Assembly (NCBI GenBank): GCA_031400185.1
Contig: JANNPN010000011.1
Location: forward strand, 1-28,090
Length of the DNA: 28,090 nt
From: UTPRO1 sp031400185
Lineage (GTDB): Bacteria > Desulfobacterota > Binatia > UTPRO1
Direction of reading: 5' to 3'
Shown: one piece after another, positions 15,277 through 23,287 of the stretch
Layout: every line of letters begins with the position of its first letter
Position numbering within the stretch: the first letter of the stretch is position 1
Made by a program: the position numbers and the translations under genes
Notes under the pieces: generated by a model
Told to the model about the DNA's origin: nothing
Database searches by the model: none
The model's input: only the letters and a program-made list of their open reading frames with translations

Positions 15277-16185
15277 ATGACTAGGATCCAATGGGCCGCC
15301 GTCACGGCGGCGGTGCTGCTCGCCGGTCCGGCGTTCGCCGGGTCGGCCGAGCGGTGCACGAGCGACAAGAACAAGGAAGCCGGCAAGTACACGGCCTGCC
15401 GGCAGCAGGCGGAGGCGGAGTTCGCGACGACGCGTGACGGCGTGCGGCGCGGGCTCGCGCTGCAGCGGTGTACCGACAGGTTCGCCGCGCGCTGGATGCA
15501 GATCGAGGACAGCGCCGGCGGCGCCTGTCCGAGTACGGGCGACCAGACCGCGATCCAGGACTATGTGGACTCCACGACCACGGACGTCGCGGCGGCACTC
15601 GCGGGTGACCCGTTGGTGGGCCAGGCCGGCACGCTGCAGACCGGCCAGACGCAGTGCTGGAACGCGTCCGGCCAGGTCGTCGCCTGCGCCGGCACGGGGC
15701 AGGACGGCGAGCTCCAGCGCGGGCTCGAGCGCGCCTACGTCGACAACGGCGACGGTACGATCACCGACACGCGGACGGGCCTCATGTGGGAGAAGCTCTC
15801 GCGCGACGGGACCATCCACGACAAAGAGCACCGCTACACCTGGAACGAGGCGTTCACGGTCAAGTTGGCAGGGCTGAACGCGTCCGGGTTCGCCGGTTAT
15901 CGCGACTGGCGGGTGCCGAACGTGAACGAGCTCTACAGCCTCGTTCGGTTGAATCCGTACAGCCCCGCCATCGCGCCCGCGTTCCACGACAACTGCATCG
16001 TCGGGTGCACCGTCCTCACGTGCTCGTGCACCTACACGCAGTCGGCGCAGTTCTGGACGTCGACGACGGGCCACCTCGACAACGGCGGCTCGTGGCTCGT
16101 CGGCTTCCACGAGGGCCGGGTCAACCGGATCGGCACGGGCTCCACCACATTCCTGCACGTCCGCGCCGTGCGCGGCGGCTTCTGA
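15277..16185 (+). CDS. Exported DUF1566 (Lcl C-terminal-like) protein, tandem copy 1
   Basis: The product is 302 aa from the ATG at 15277; GGGAGG 8-13 nt upstream and a signal peptide (residues 1-21, ending AFA) set the start. Residues 26-88 form a Cys-containing helical segment opening C-x-S-D-K-N-K-E-A-G-K-Y-x-x-C and closing with L-Q-R-C and A-C-P-S-T-G-D. From about residue 150 there is a DUF1566 domain: D-N-G-D-G-T-I-T-D-T-R-T-G-L-M-W-E-K, then W-N-E-A, G-Y-R-D-W-R-V-P-N-V-N-E-L, F-W-T-S-T and a final V-R-A-V-R-G-G. DUF1566 occurs in surface or periplasmic lectin- and adhesin-like proteins. The insert GCTVLTCSCT between the last blocks is a local peculiarity. A close paralogue follows 46 nt downstream, so the two are probably co-transcribed. 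Function unknown. Confidence 0.9.
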   Translation: MTRIQWAAVTAAVLLAGPAFAGSAERCTSDKNKEAGKYTACRQQAEAEFATTRDGVRRGLALQRCTDRFAARWMQIEDSAGGACPSTGDQTAIQDYVDSTTTDVAAALAGDPLVGQAGTLQTGQTQCWNASGQVVACAGTGQDGELQRGLERAYVDNGDGTITDTRTGLMWEKLSRDGTIHDKEHRYTWNEAFTVKLAGLNASGFAGYRDWRVPNVNELYSLVRLNPYSPAIAPAFHDNCIVGCTVLTCSCTYTQSAQFWTSTTGHLDNGGSWLVGFHEGRVNRIGTGSTTFLHVRAVRGGF

Positions 16186-16231
16186 CCCGCGGCACGAACG
16201 CGGATCCAACGACACGAAAACGGAGGATGAC

Positions 16232-17137
16232 ATGACGACGAACCAATGGACGACGACGGCGGCGGCGGTGATGCTGCTCGCCGGAACGGCGCTGGCGGCG
16301 ACGCCGGCAGAGAAGTGCGAGAGCGACAAGAACAAGGAGGCCGGCAAGTACGTCGAGTGCCTCCAGAGAGCGGAGGCGAAGTTCGCGCTCACGGAAAACG
16401 GCGCGGCCCGCGGGCGGGCGATTCAGAAGTGCGCCGACAAGTATCGCGCGAAATGGCCGGCGATCGAGAGCCGCGCCGACGGTGCATGCCCGATCACCGG
16501 GGACGGATTTCCGATCGCCCAGCACCTCGACATCGCGAGCGCCGACGTGGCGCGAGCCGTCGCGGGCGGCGTGCTGGCGCGCGGCGGGCATCGCCTGAAG
16601 ACGGGCTCGACGCAGTGCTTCCTCCCGGTGTCGCCGTGGACGGACATCCCCTGCGCCGGCACCGGCCAGGACGGCGACCACCGGCAGGGACTCGACCGCA
16701 ACTTCGCGGACAACGGGGACGGGACGATCTCCGACCTGCGCACCGGACTCATGTGGGAGAAGCTGTCGGACGACGGCTCGATCCACGACTACAATTCCGC
16801 GAGCTACATGTTGCCGTTGTCGGTCAAGCTGAACGGCCTCAACGGGCAGTCGTTTGCCGGCTACACCGACTGGCGGCTCCCCAACATCGCGGAGCTCCAG
16901 ACCCTCGCGGACTACGGCGCGCGCAATCCCGCGGTCCACTATCTGTTCAACGCCCGATGCGTCCCGGGCTGCACGGTCCTGACGTGCTCCTGCACCCACC
17001 CGTCCAGCAGCTACTGGTCGTCCTCGGTGGTGGACAACCAGGCGCCGAAACAGTGGGTCGTCACGTTCTCCGACGGCAACGTCGCGCCATCCACGTTCAT
17101 CAACAACTTCATCCGCGCCGTGCGCAGCGGTTCCTGA
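16232..17137 (+). CDS. Exported DUF1566 (Lcl C-terminal-like) protein, tandem copy 2
   Basis: The product is 301 aa from the ATG at 16232, with GGAGG at 16222-16226 (5-nt spacing) and a signal peptide (residues 1-22, ending ALA). It has the same plan as the gene before it: the C-x-S-D-K-N-K-E-A-G-K-Y helical segment, C-A-G-T-G-Q-D-G, then D-N-G-D-G-T-I-S-D-L-R-T-G-L-M-W-E-K, G-Y-T-D-W-R-L-P-N-I-A-E-L and a final I-R-A-V-R. The GCTVLTCSCT insert is identical. The region after the insert and the middle segment (about residues 105-140) differ most between copies, as expected if a binding face has diverged after tandem duplication. A strong hairpin 22 nt after the stop probably ends the transcript. 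Confidence 0.9.
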   Translation: MTTNQWTTTAAAVMLLAGTALAATPAEKCESDKNKEAGKYVECLQRAEAKFALTENGAARGRAIQKCADKYRAKWPAIESRADGACPITGDGFPIAQHLDIASADVARAVAGGVLARGGHRLKTGSTQCFLPVSPWTDIPCAGTGQDGDHRQGLDRNFADNGDGTISDLRTGLMWEKLSDDGSIHDYNSASYMLPLSVKLNGLNGQSFAGYTDWRLPNIAELQTLADYGARNPAVHYLFNARCVPGCTVLTCSCTHPSSSYWSSSVVDNQAPKQWVVTFSDGNVAPSTFINNFIRAVRSGS

Positions 17138-17158
17138 TCGGTGATTCCGTCATGCATT

Positions 17159-17189
17159 CGGCTCCTGCGGACGCGGTCCGCGGGGGCCG
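17159..17189 (+). terminator. Strong hairpin after the DUF1566 pair, possible terminator
   Basis: A 14-bp stem (17159-17172 with 17176-17189, including two G-T wobbles) closes on the triloop GCG, 22 nt after the stop of the second DUF1566 gene. No T-tract follows, so this would be a non-canonical terminator or an RNA 3'-end stabiliser. Position and stem strength support the call. Confidence 0.5.
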
Positions 17190-17336
17190 TTGTGCGTGGT
17201 GCCCTTCGGTCCGATTGGATTCTTTGACGGCAGGTCAACCTTGTCGTCATTCCATGGGGCGGATGCGATAGGCGTCGTGCGGGTCGGCGAGGTCAACGCC
17301 GCTCCCCACGCTCTTCGGACTCTTGCGGCCACCACG

Positions 17337-17350
17337 GGTTACATGTAACC
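17337..17350. promoter_or_regulatory. Perfect 14-bp palindrome, candidate toxin-antitoxin operator
   Basis: GGTTACATGTAACC is a perfect palindrome ending 8 nt before the antitoxin ATG. Antitoxins of MazEF-type systems bind palindromes at their own promoters, so this is the likely autoregulatory site. No clear -10/-35 pair could be fixed around it. Confidence 0.65.
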
Positions 17351-17358
17351 AACTTCCC

Positions 17359-17604
17359 ATGTCTCCTGTATCGAGACGCAGTTCGCGAACACCGAAGCCC
17401 GCCACCTCGCGCGACAAAGTGCAGGCTCACCGCAGGCGTCTGCGAGCGCAGGGGCTCAGACCGATCCAGATTTGGGTGCCTGATGTACGGTCGCCCACGT
17501 TTGTCGCCCAGGCATCGCGCCAGTCACGCCTCGTTGCCGCAAGCTCTCACGCCGCTCAAGACCAAGCCTTCATCGATGCGCTGTCGACCGGACGCGACGA
17601 GTGA
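17359..17604 (+). CDS. MazE-like antitoxin (DUF3018 family)
   Basis: This is the antitoxin partner of the MazF-like toxin encoded next. The product is 81 aa from the ATG at 17359; a TTG at 17323 is also in frame but would place the palindromic operator inside the gene. The core matches the DUF3018 pattern: R-D-K-V-Q-A-H-R-R-R-L-R-A-Q-G-L-R-P-I-Q-I-W-V-P-D, then Q-S-R-L-V-A and a C-terminal acidic F-I-D-A-L. The Arg-rich N-terminal half would bind DNA and the acidic tail would cap the toxin. The ribosome-binding site is weak, and the short distance to the palindrome suggests a short or leaderless transcript. The stop overlaps the toxin start as GTGA. Confidence 0.87.
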   Translation: MSPVSRRSSRTPKPATSRDKVQAHRRRLRAQGLRPIQIWVPDVRSPTFVAQASRQSRLVAASSHAAQDQAFIDALSTGRDE

Positions 17605-17930
17605 CACGCGGAGAAGTCTGGACGGCGGCCAGTGGCACGGACTACGCCGGCAAGCCGCGCCCGGTCGTCATCGTGCAAGACGACCGATTCAATGGAACCA
17701 ACTCCATCACGATCTGCGCCTTCACGAGTGACCCGACCGACGCCCCTCTGTTTCGTATTGCCGTCGAGCCCAGTGAGACCAACGGCTTGAAATCACCGTC
17801 GCGACTGATGGTGGACAAGATCACCACCATGCCGAAGCACAAGCTCGCTACACGAATCGGCAGGCTCGCAGACGACGACGTGCTCCGACTGAACCGTGCA
17901 CTGATGATCTTTCTCGGGCTCGCTGGGTGA
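17601..17930 (+). CDS. MazF/PemK-family toxin (endoribonuclease)
   Basis: The product is 109 aa from the GTG at 17601, which overlaps the antitoxin stop codon (GTGA), the usual coupled arrangement. Family marks are R-G-E-V-W at the N-terminus, G-K-P-R-P-V-V-I-V-Q (beta strand and active-site loop), T-S-D-P-T-D-A-P-L-F-R-I and N-G-L-K-S-P-S-R-L-M-V-D-K-I-T-T, which carries the conserved Ser/Arg and V-D-K motif. The end reads G-R-L-A-D-D-D-V-L-R-L-N-R-A-L-x-x-F-L-G. Length is normal and all visible motifs are intact, so the toxin looks functional. MazF proteins cut mRNA at short specific sequences; the cleavage site here cannot be predicted. Confidence 0.93.
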   Translation: MTRGEVWTAASGTDYAGKPRPVVIVQDDRFNGTNSITICAFTSDPTDAPLFRIAVEPSETNGLKSPSRLMVDKITTMPKHKLATRIGRLADDDVLRLNRALMIFLGLAG

Positions 17931-18044
17931 GACCCGTCTCAGCGGTGGCCTCGCGACCGACGTGCTCCACGCGTAGCCGTTGTCCTTGTCGTGGACGCTG
18001 CCGTCGTTGGTCTTCTGCTCCCTCGAGGAGCACGAGAAATGTCA

Positions 18045-18081
18045 TTGACACCGTCACGCAACCTGTGGTGCAGATATGCAC
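18045..18081 (+). promoter_or_regulatory. Possible promoter or operator upstream of the 1706-aa protein gene
   Basis: A perfect TTGACA lies at 18045-18050, and AGATAT at 18072-18077, but the 21-nt spacing is too long for a standard sigma-70 promoter. The second element sits in the dyad GTGCA-GATA-TGCAC (18068-18081). It may be a regulator site or chance. Confidence 0.25.
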
Positions 18082-18111
18082 ATCGGCCGTCGCGGACGAG
18101 GAGCTTCTATT

Positions 18112-21100
18112 ATGACCAACCTGGCAGCACCCTTGCGCTTCGGACCGCGCGACGTCGACCCCATGGCGAACCCCATGGCGATTCTGGGACTCGTCGTGTG
18201 TGTCCTGCTCCTCCTCCCGCACCAGGCGTACGCGGGATGCAACCTGATTCCGGGGCAACGCGGCCAGTTCGTGAGCGCGCTCGGGGTCGTCGATCGCCCG
18301 TTCGCGGGGCCCGGCGAGCCGGTCGAGGTCTCGGTCCGCGAGTGTGACGCATCCCCCGGACTCGCCGCGACCGCCGCCGCACACGTCGTGACGGTGCTCT
18401 TCACGCCGCCGGCCGGTCCGACGAACGCCGTCGTGTTGACGGCCGCCCCGGACTGCAGCGCGCTGACACCGCAGCTCGCCGCCTGTGAGAGCGCACTCGG
18501 CGCCGGCGCCGCTGCCTTCTGCGTCGCGGGCGCGACGGCGGGACTGGAGGTCGTCGAGCAGGGCGGCGTCCGCAATCTCCGCTTCCGCTTCCCCGACACC
18601 GACGCACGCTGCAGCGGCGGCGCCGACGCGGGCCATCCGTGCGCGGTCGACGCGGACTGCACCGGCGGCACCTGCGCCCCCGACGACGACGATCGCACGC
18701 TCGCCGGTGCCGCACGCATCGTCGTGACCGCGAGCGGCGATCCCCTGCCCTGCGGCGTCTCCACGTGCGCCGCGGCCCCGGGCACGCTTGCCTGCATCGA
18801 CGATCTCTTCCAAGACGTCGGTGCCTGCGAGCCTCGTATCCCGAGCCGGCTCTTCTCGGCGTTCACCGCGCTCCCGCCGCCGAACCAATACGCGCGCGAG
18901 TGCATCGACGAATCTCCGCCGTGCGACTCCCTCCTCGGAGCGCAGGAGCTTCGGGCGGCCGTCGACGCCGGCGGAAATCTCCTGATGCCGGTCGTGTGGG
19001 ACGGCATCCGCGCGGAGCTCGACGGCATTCCCGCCGCACGATTGATCGAGGCAACGTTCGCACTCCCGATTCCCGCGCCCCCCTCCTTCGTGCGCTCGTT
19101 CTCTCCGGAGGGACGCCCGATCGCTCCGGTCTTCGAGCCGAAAAGCGGCGGCGCTGGGCTCACGCTGTTCGGCTCGACGGATGCCCCCTACACGATCCTT
19201 CGGTTGGCGCGGCGGAGCGACGTCCCGGGCGCGTGCAGTGGCGGCGCCAACGACGGCAACGTCTGCAACGCCGACGGCGACTGCACCGGCGGCACCTGCG
19301 GCGACGCGCGCTGCGTCGGCGGCAGCGCCGACGGCACCGTGTGCCTCGGCGACGTGCAATGCCCCGGGGGCGGCTGCGGCGCGGCGATCTTCGACGTGAG
19401 CGGCCTCGTCGTCGGTGGCGGCACGGGACCGGCCGTACTCGCGCGCACGGCGCTCGCGGCCGGCGTCTGCCAGAACGATCCGTCGCTCACCTGCACGCCC
19501 GGCTCGTGTCCGAGCGGACCCTGCGTCGGCTACAAGCTCGCCGCCGGCCCGCCGGTGCCGCTCGAGGGTCTCGTCGCACGCAACGAGCTCGGCGAGCTCG
19601 CCCTCTCCGAGCGCATCGACCAGGTCGATCGCAACGGTGACGGCGACGACAGCGATCTGATCGTGACCCTGCGCGAGCCGAACACGGGTCTCATTCAACC
19701 GCTCGGCCCGACACCGGGGTGCGGCCTCGATCCCAGCGCGATCGGCCGCTCGGTGATCCGCGTCTCCTCACCGCCGCTCCTGCTGCCGGCCGCCGCCAAG
19801 GAAAACGGCGTCGTCGCCTTCGTCGAGTCCGAGTCGGGTCAAGGATGCGACATCAACCTCGACGGCGACCAAGAGGACGGCATTCTGCGCGTCTTCGAGC
19901 TCGGACCGTCCGAGCTGACGGACGGCCTCCCACCCCTCACCGTCGATGCGGCCCCGGTCATCAACGATCGCGCGCTCGTCGTGTCGAACGGGCTCGTCGT
20001 GTTCCGTGGCTCGGAGCTCGAGCGCGCCGCGAAGATCACCGAGCGCGTCAGCACGACGAGCGTCGGGGCAGAGGCCGTGGGCGGCGACAGCACGAACCCG
20101 GCCGCGCCGCTGGGCGGGAGGGTCCCCTTCCAGAGCGACGCGACGAATCTCGTGGTGGACGGCAATGGCACGACCGACGTCTTCGAGAAGAACATGACCG
20201 ACGGCAGCATCACTCGCCTGAGCGTCGGTCCGGCCGATCTCGAGGCGAACGGCGCCTCCACCAACCCGGCGCGGTGGGGCGGCGACGTCGTGTTCGAGAG
20301 CGCCGCGAGCAACCTGCTCGCGACGCCGGACGGGAACGGCCTCGTCGACGTGTTCGGACGGAGCGGCGGGGCGAATCGGCGCTTCAACGTGGATGAGAAC
20401 GGCAACGGGGCGATCGGCGGCGATTCGCGGCACATCGAGCGGCGAGAAGGCAACGACTTGGTCTTCGAAAGCGACGCCACCAATCTCGTCGCTGGGGACA
20501 CGAACGGCGTGACGGACGTCTTCAGCAATCACATTTTCGGGACGACGGGCAACATCCTGACCCTAGTCAGCGCCGCGGCCGGCGGCGGCCCGGCGAACGG
20601 GCCGTCGCGGCGGCCGACCTCCCACATCTTACCCGGGTTTCCCTTCCCGTGGGTTGCGTACGAGAGCGATGCCACGAACCTCGTCGTGGACGACGACAAC
20701 GGGGCGACGGACATCTTCCTGGCGGGCTACACGTTCTTCGACGTCTACACGATTCGGGTGAGCGTCGGCCCCGGCGGCATACAAGCGAACGGGCCGTCGC
20801 GGCGACCCTATGTCGCGCCCCCCGCCGACGACTTCACCAGCGACCTGATCGTGGCATTCGAGAGCGACGCCACCAATCTGGTCCCCGGCGACACCAATGG
20901 CGCCGCCGACGTCTTCGTCGTCTTAGTGCGGAACGACCTGCCCACCGGCATCGTCGAGCGGGTCAGCGTCGCGACGGGCGGCGGGCAAGCGGACGGACCG
21001 TCGAGCATGCGGCGCCTCTCCGAGGACGGCCGCTATGTGACATTTACTTCGGACGCGACGAACCTCGTGTCCAACGACACCAACGGCGCCACCGACATCT

Positions 21101-23232
21101 TCGTGTACGACCGGGTCACACGGAGCACGACGCGCGTCAACGTCGACTCGGCGGGCGACCAGAGCGCCGGCGATGCCGGGAATCCCGCCAGCGTCGGGTT
21201 CCAGAGGGCAGCGCACGGGATCGCCTTCGCGAGCGGCGCCAGCGACCTCGTCGCAAGCGACACCAACGGCTTCGTCGACGTCTTTCTCCGGAGAGCCGAT
21301 CCCGCCGACCCGCTCGGGGCCGGCGCCCTCTACCCCGACGGCCTTCTCGGCGACAGCGTGCTCCAGGTCTTCGACAGCGCGAATCCGGGACCGCCGCTCA
21401 CGCTCTGCCCGACCACGCTCGTCAAGGTGAAGAACGGCCGCGTCGTCTACACCCTCGCGGAGCGCCCCGGGGCGGAAACCGGAACTGCGGCGTGCCCGAC
21501 CGGCGACCTCGACGGCAACGGCTCGGACGACGACGACCAACCGGTCCTTCAATACTGGGACGAGAGCCTCGCGCTCCCCGTGAACCTCGGTATGCGCGTC
21601 GACGGCGTCGCGATGTCCGACGGCTGGATCGCTGCCGCCAGCTACACGTCCGGTGGCCCCCACCTTCGCGTTCACAAGATCTGCACCCCGATGCTCTCGT
21701 GCGATTGGATCACGCCGAACTTTGACGGGTACCTCATGAACGGCGATCCCGCCGTCGCGGGAGGCCTCGTGGGAGCCCTGGTGGAAGAGGCGAGCGGGGA
21801 GGTCGAGGGCGTCGACCTGAACGGCGACGGGGACGCCGGCGACGCCGTGCTCCAACTCTACGACGCCACCAAGAAGAAGCGGATCAATACGGAGCTCGCC
21901 GCCACGGACTTCGTGATGGGCGAGCGTGCCACGAGCGCCTGCGGCGACGTGCAACTGACGGCACTTCGAGCGCCGGAAACGGGCCAAGACAACGCGGATT
22001 TGAACGGCGACGGCGACACGTTCGATCGGGTCATGGCCGTCCACGACGCGGTCTCCGGCGTCACGCGGGTCATCGGGCAAGCGGTGGTGCCATGCACGTT
22101 CCCGGCTTGCGATCCGCGCACGCCCTACCGCGTCGAGGGATCGAAGATCACGTTCCTCACCGCGGAGGCCGATCAGGGCGGTCAGGATCTCAGCGGCGAA
22201 GGCCACACCGACGACGTCGTGCTGCAGGTCTACGATGTCTGCGGCAACGTCGTGACGGTGATCGGCCCGGTCGACGAGCGGTCGCCGCTTGACACAACCA
22301 AGGAGGTCGAAACCAGCACGATCGCCCTCGTCGAGGCCGGCCGCTGCGACGGCGGCGGGTGCACGCCCGGTGGCAGCGAGTGCGTGCAGGGCGAGTTCTG
22401 CGAGCTCGATCGCTGCGAGGCCGGCTTCGGCCATTGTGCACGGCACACGTCGATCGCGTGCACCGCCGACGCCGACTGCCACCGCTGCATCCTGCGCGTG
22501 CCGGGGAGCTGCCGCGCCGACGCCGAGTGTCCGGCCGTCACGACCTGCGAGACGCAGCTCGTGACGGCGGTTGCGACCACGGCCGACGGCGACGGCGACG
22601 GCGTGCCCGACGATCTCGACAACTGCCCCACCGCGCCGAATGCCGCGCAGGCCGACGCCGACGGCGACCGCGTCGGCGATCTCTGCGACGTCGAGCCCGT
22701 GCCATGCGCTTCCGCGCCGCTCCCCGACTGCCGCCTCCCGAGCGTGCCCGGCAAGTCCCAGCTCGCGATGAAGGTCGGGGCGACCGAGGCCAAGGACTCG
22801 CTCTCGTGGAAGTGGTCGAAGGGAAGTGAAACGGCCCTCGTCGACTTCGGCGACCCGACGCGCGCCGACGGGTACGCGCTCTGCATCTACAGCGGCGGCT
22901 CGAACCTCGTCCTCACGGCGAGCGCGCCTCCCGGCGGGGCCTGCAAGAACGGCAAGCCGTGCTGGAAAGCGAGCGGCACGAAAGGCTTCAAGTACGCCGA
23001 CGGCGAGCTCACGCCCAAAGGGATCCAGAAGGTCCAACTGCAAGCGGGCGCCTCCGGAAAGGCCAAGGTCGCGGTCGGCGGCAAAGGCGCGCTACTGCCG
23101 ATGCCGGCGCTCGAGACCCTCGCCTTCCCGCTCGTCGTCCAGCTCCAAGGCACGCACGGCGAGTGCTGGGCGGCAACCTACGCGAGCCCGCTCACGCAAG
23201 ATGCGAGCGTGCTCAAGGCCAAGGACGACTGA
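18112..23232 (+). CDS. Giant exported multi-domain protein with SDATNL propeller repeats, Ca-type loops and thrombospondin-3-like segment
   Basis: The product is 1706 aa from the ATG at 18112, with GAGGAG 8 nt upstream. The signal peptide ends near residue 41 (AYA). Residues 167-470 contain three copies of a C-x-G-G-x(2)-x-G-x(2)-C-x(2)-D-x-x-C-x-G-G-x-C motif. Residues 674-1061 hold seven repeats with S-D-A-T-N-L-V and D-T-N-G-x-x-D-V-F, resembling TolB/PD40-type propellers. At least six Asp/Gly/Asn-rich loops (such as DRNGDGDDSD near 506 and DLNGDGDAGD) each precede a V-L-Q-(L/V)-Y-D-like strand. A thrombospondin-3-like segment (about 1490-1527) has DGDGDGVPDDLDNCP. The last about 155 residues form a separate domain. 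All of this suggests a calcium-loaded cell-surface or secreted protein. No catalytic or anchor motif (LPxTG, PEP-CTERM, autotransporter barrel) was recognised. Confidence 0.88.
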   Translation: MTNLAAPLRFGPRDVDPMANPMAILGLVVCVLLLLPHQAYAGCNLIPGQRGQFVSALGVVDRPFAGPGEPVEVSVRECDASPGLAATAAAHVVTVLFTPPAGPTNAVVLTAAPDCSALTPQLAACESALGAGAAAFCVAGATAGLEVVEQGGVRNLRFRFPDTDARCSGGADAGHPCAVDADCTGGTCAPDDDDRTLAGAARIVVTASGDPLPCGVSTCAAAPGTLACIDDLFQDVGACEPRIPSRLFSAFTALPPPNQYARECIDESPPCDSLLGAQELRAAVDAGGNLLMPVVWDGIRAELDGIPAARLIEATFALPIPAPPSFVRSFSPEGRPIAPVFEPKSGGAGLTLFGSTDAPYTILRLARRSDVPGACSGGANDGNVCNADGDCTGGTCGDARCVGGSADGTVCLGDVQCPGGGCGAAIFDVSGLVVGGGTGPAVLARTALAAGVCQNDPSLTCTPGSCPSGPCVGYKLAAGPPVPLEGLVARNELGELALSERIDQVDRNGDGDDSDLIVTLREPNTGLIQPLGPTPGCGLDPSAIGRSVIRVSSPPLLLPAAAKENGVVAFVESESGQGCDINLDGDQEDGILRVFELGPSELTDGLPPLTVDAAPVINDRALVVSNGLVVFRGSELERAAKITERVSTTSVGAEAVGGDSTNPAAPLGGRVPFQSDATNLVVDGNGTTDVFEKNMTDGSITRLSVGPADLEANGASTNPARWGGDVVFESAASNLLATPDGNGLVDVFGRSGGANRRFNVDENGNGAIGGDSRHIERREGNDLVFESDATNLVAGDTNGVTDVFSNHIFGTTGNILTLVSAAAGGGPANGPSRRPTSHILPGFPFPWVAYESDATNLVVDDDNGATDIFLAGYTFFDVYTIRVSVGPGGIQANGPSRRPYVAPPADDFTSDLIVAFESDATNLVPGDTNGAADVFVVLVRNDLPTGIVERVSVATGGGQADGPSSMRRLSEDGRYVTFTSDATNLVSNDTNGATDIFVYDRVTRSTTRVNVDSAGDQSAGDAGNPASVGFQRAAHGIAFASGASDLVASDTNGFVDVFLRRADPADPLGAGALYPDGLLGDSVLQVFDSANPGPPLTLCPTTLVKVKNGRVVYTLAERPGAETGTAACPTGDLDGNGSDDDDQPVLQYWDESLALPVNLGMRVDGVAMSDGWIAAASYTSGGPHLRVHKICTPMLSCDWITPNFDGYLMNGDPAVAGGLVGALVEEASGEVEGVDLNGDGDAGDAVLQLYDATKKKRINTELAATDFVMGERATSACGDVQLTALRAPETGQDNADLNGDGDTFDRVMAVHDAVSGVTRVIGQAVVPCTFPACDPRTPYRVEGSKITFLTAEADQGGQDLSGEGHTDDVVLQVYDVCGNVVTVIGPVDERSPLDTTKEVETSTIALVEAGRCDGGGCTPGGSECVQGEFCELDRCEAGFGHCARHTSIACTADADCHRCILRVPGSCRADAECPAVTTCETQLVTAVATTADGDGDGVPDDLDNCPTAPNAAQADADGDRVGDLCDVEPVPCASAPLPDCRLPSVPGKSQLAMKVGATEAKDSLSWKWSKGSETALVDFGDPTRADGYALCIYSGGSNLVLTASAPPGGACKNGKPCWKASGTKGFKYADGELTPKGIQKVQLQAGASGKAKVAVGGKGALLPMPALETLAFPLVVQLQGTHGECWAATYASPLTQDASVLKAKDD
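20128..21294 (+). repeat. Seven tandem coding repeats (SDATNL...TNGxxDVF)
   Basis: Each unit of about 50-65 codons carries F-x-S-D-A-T-N-L-V, 3-4 residues, then D-T-N-G-x-x-D-(V/I)-F, and usually S-V followed by G-G-x-x-A-N-G-P-S between units. Units 2 and 7 are the most diverged (SAASNL, SGASDL). The number seven fits one closed seven-bladed propeller. The motif spacing is seen directly; the fold is inferred. Confidence 0.8.
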
Positions 23233-23242
23233 GGCCGCCGAC

Positions 23243-23262
23243 ACCGCGCGGCCGAGCGCGGT
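23243..23262. terminator. Short GC hairpin between convergent genes, possible terminator
   Basis: ACCGCGC pairs with GCGCGGT around a 6-nt loop, 10 nt after the stop of the 1706-aa gene and in the 55-bp gap to the convergent glycosyltransferase gene. There is no T-tract. Its position fits a bidirectional terminator, but a 7-bp GC stem is weak evidence in this DNA. Confidence 0.33.
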
Positions 23263-23287
23263 CCTGCGCGTCGGGGTCGGCGTCCGC

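Noticed and set aside
17224..17297. TTGACG and two AGGTCAAC direct repeats upstream of the toxin-antitoxin pair
   Set aside because: No matching -10 at usable spacing, and the repeats are 58 bp apart with no further structure.
17848..19698. Minus-strand open frame of 616 codons
   Set aside because: It is antisense to the giant protein and the toxin gene, with biased Arg/Ala/Gly composition and no recognisable domain.
20923..23043. Minus-strand open frame of 706 codons
   Set aside because: It is antisense to the giant protein, where the sense frame has a signal peptide, repeats and clear motifs.
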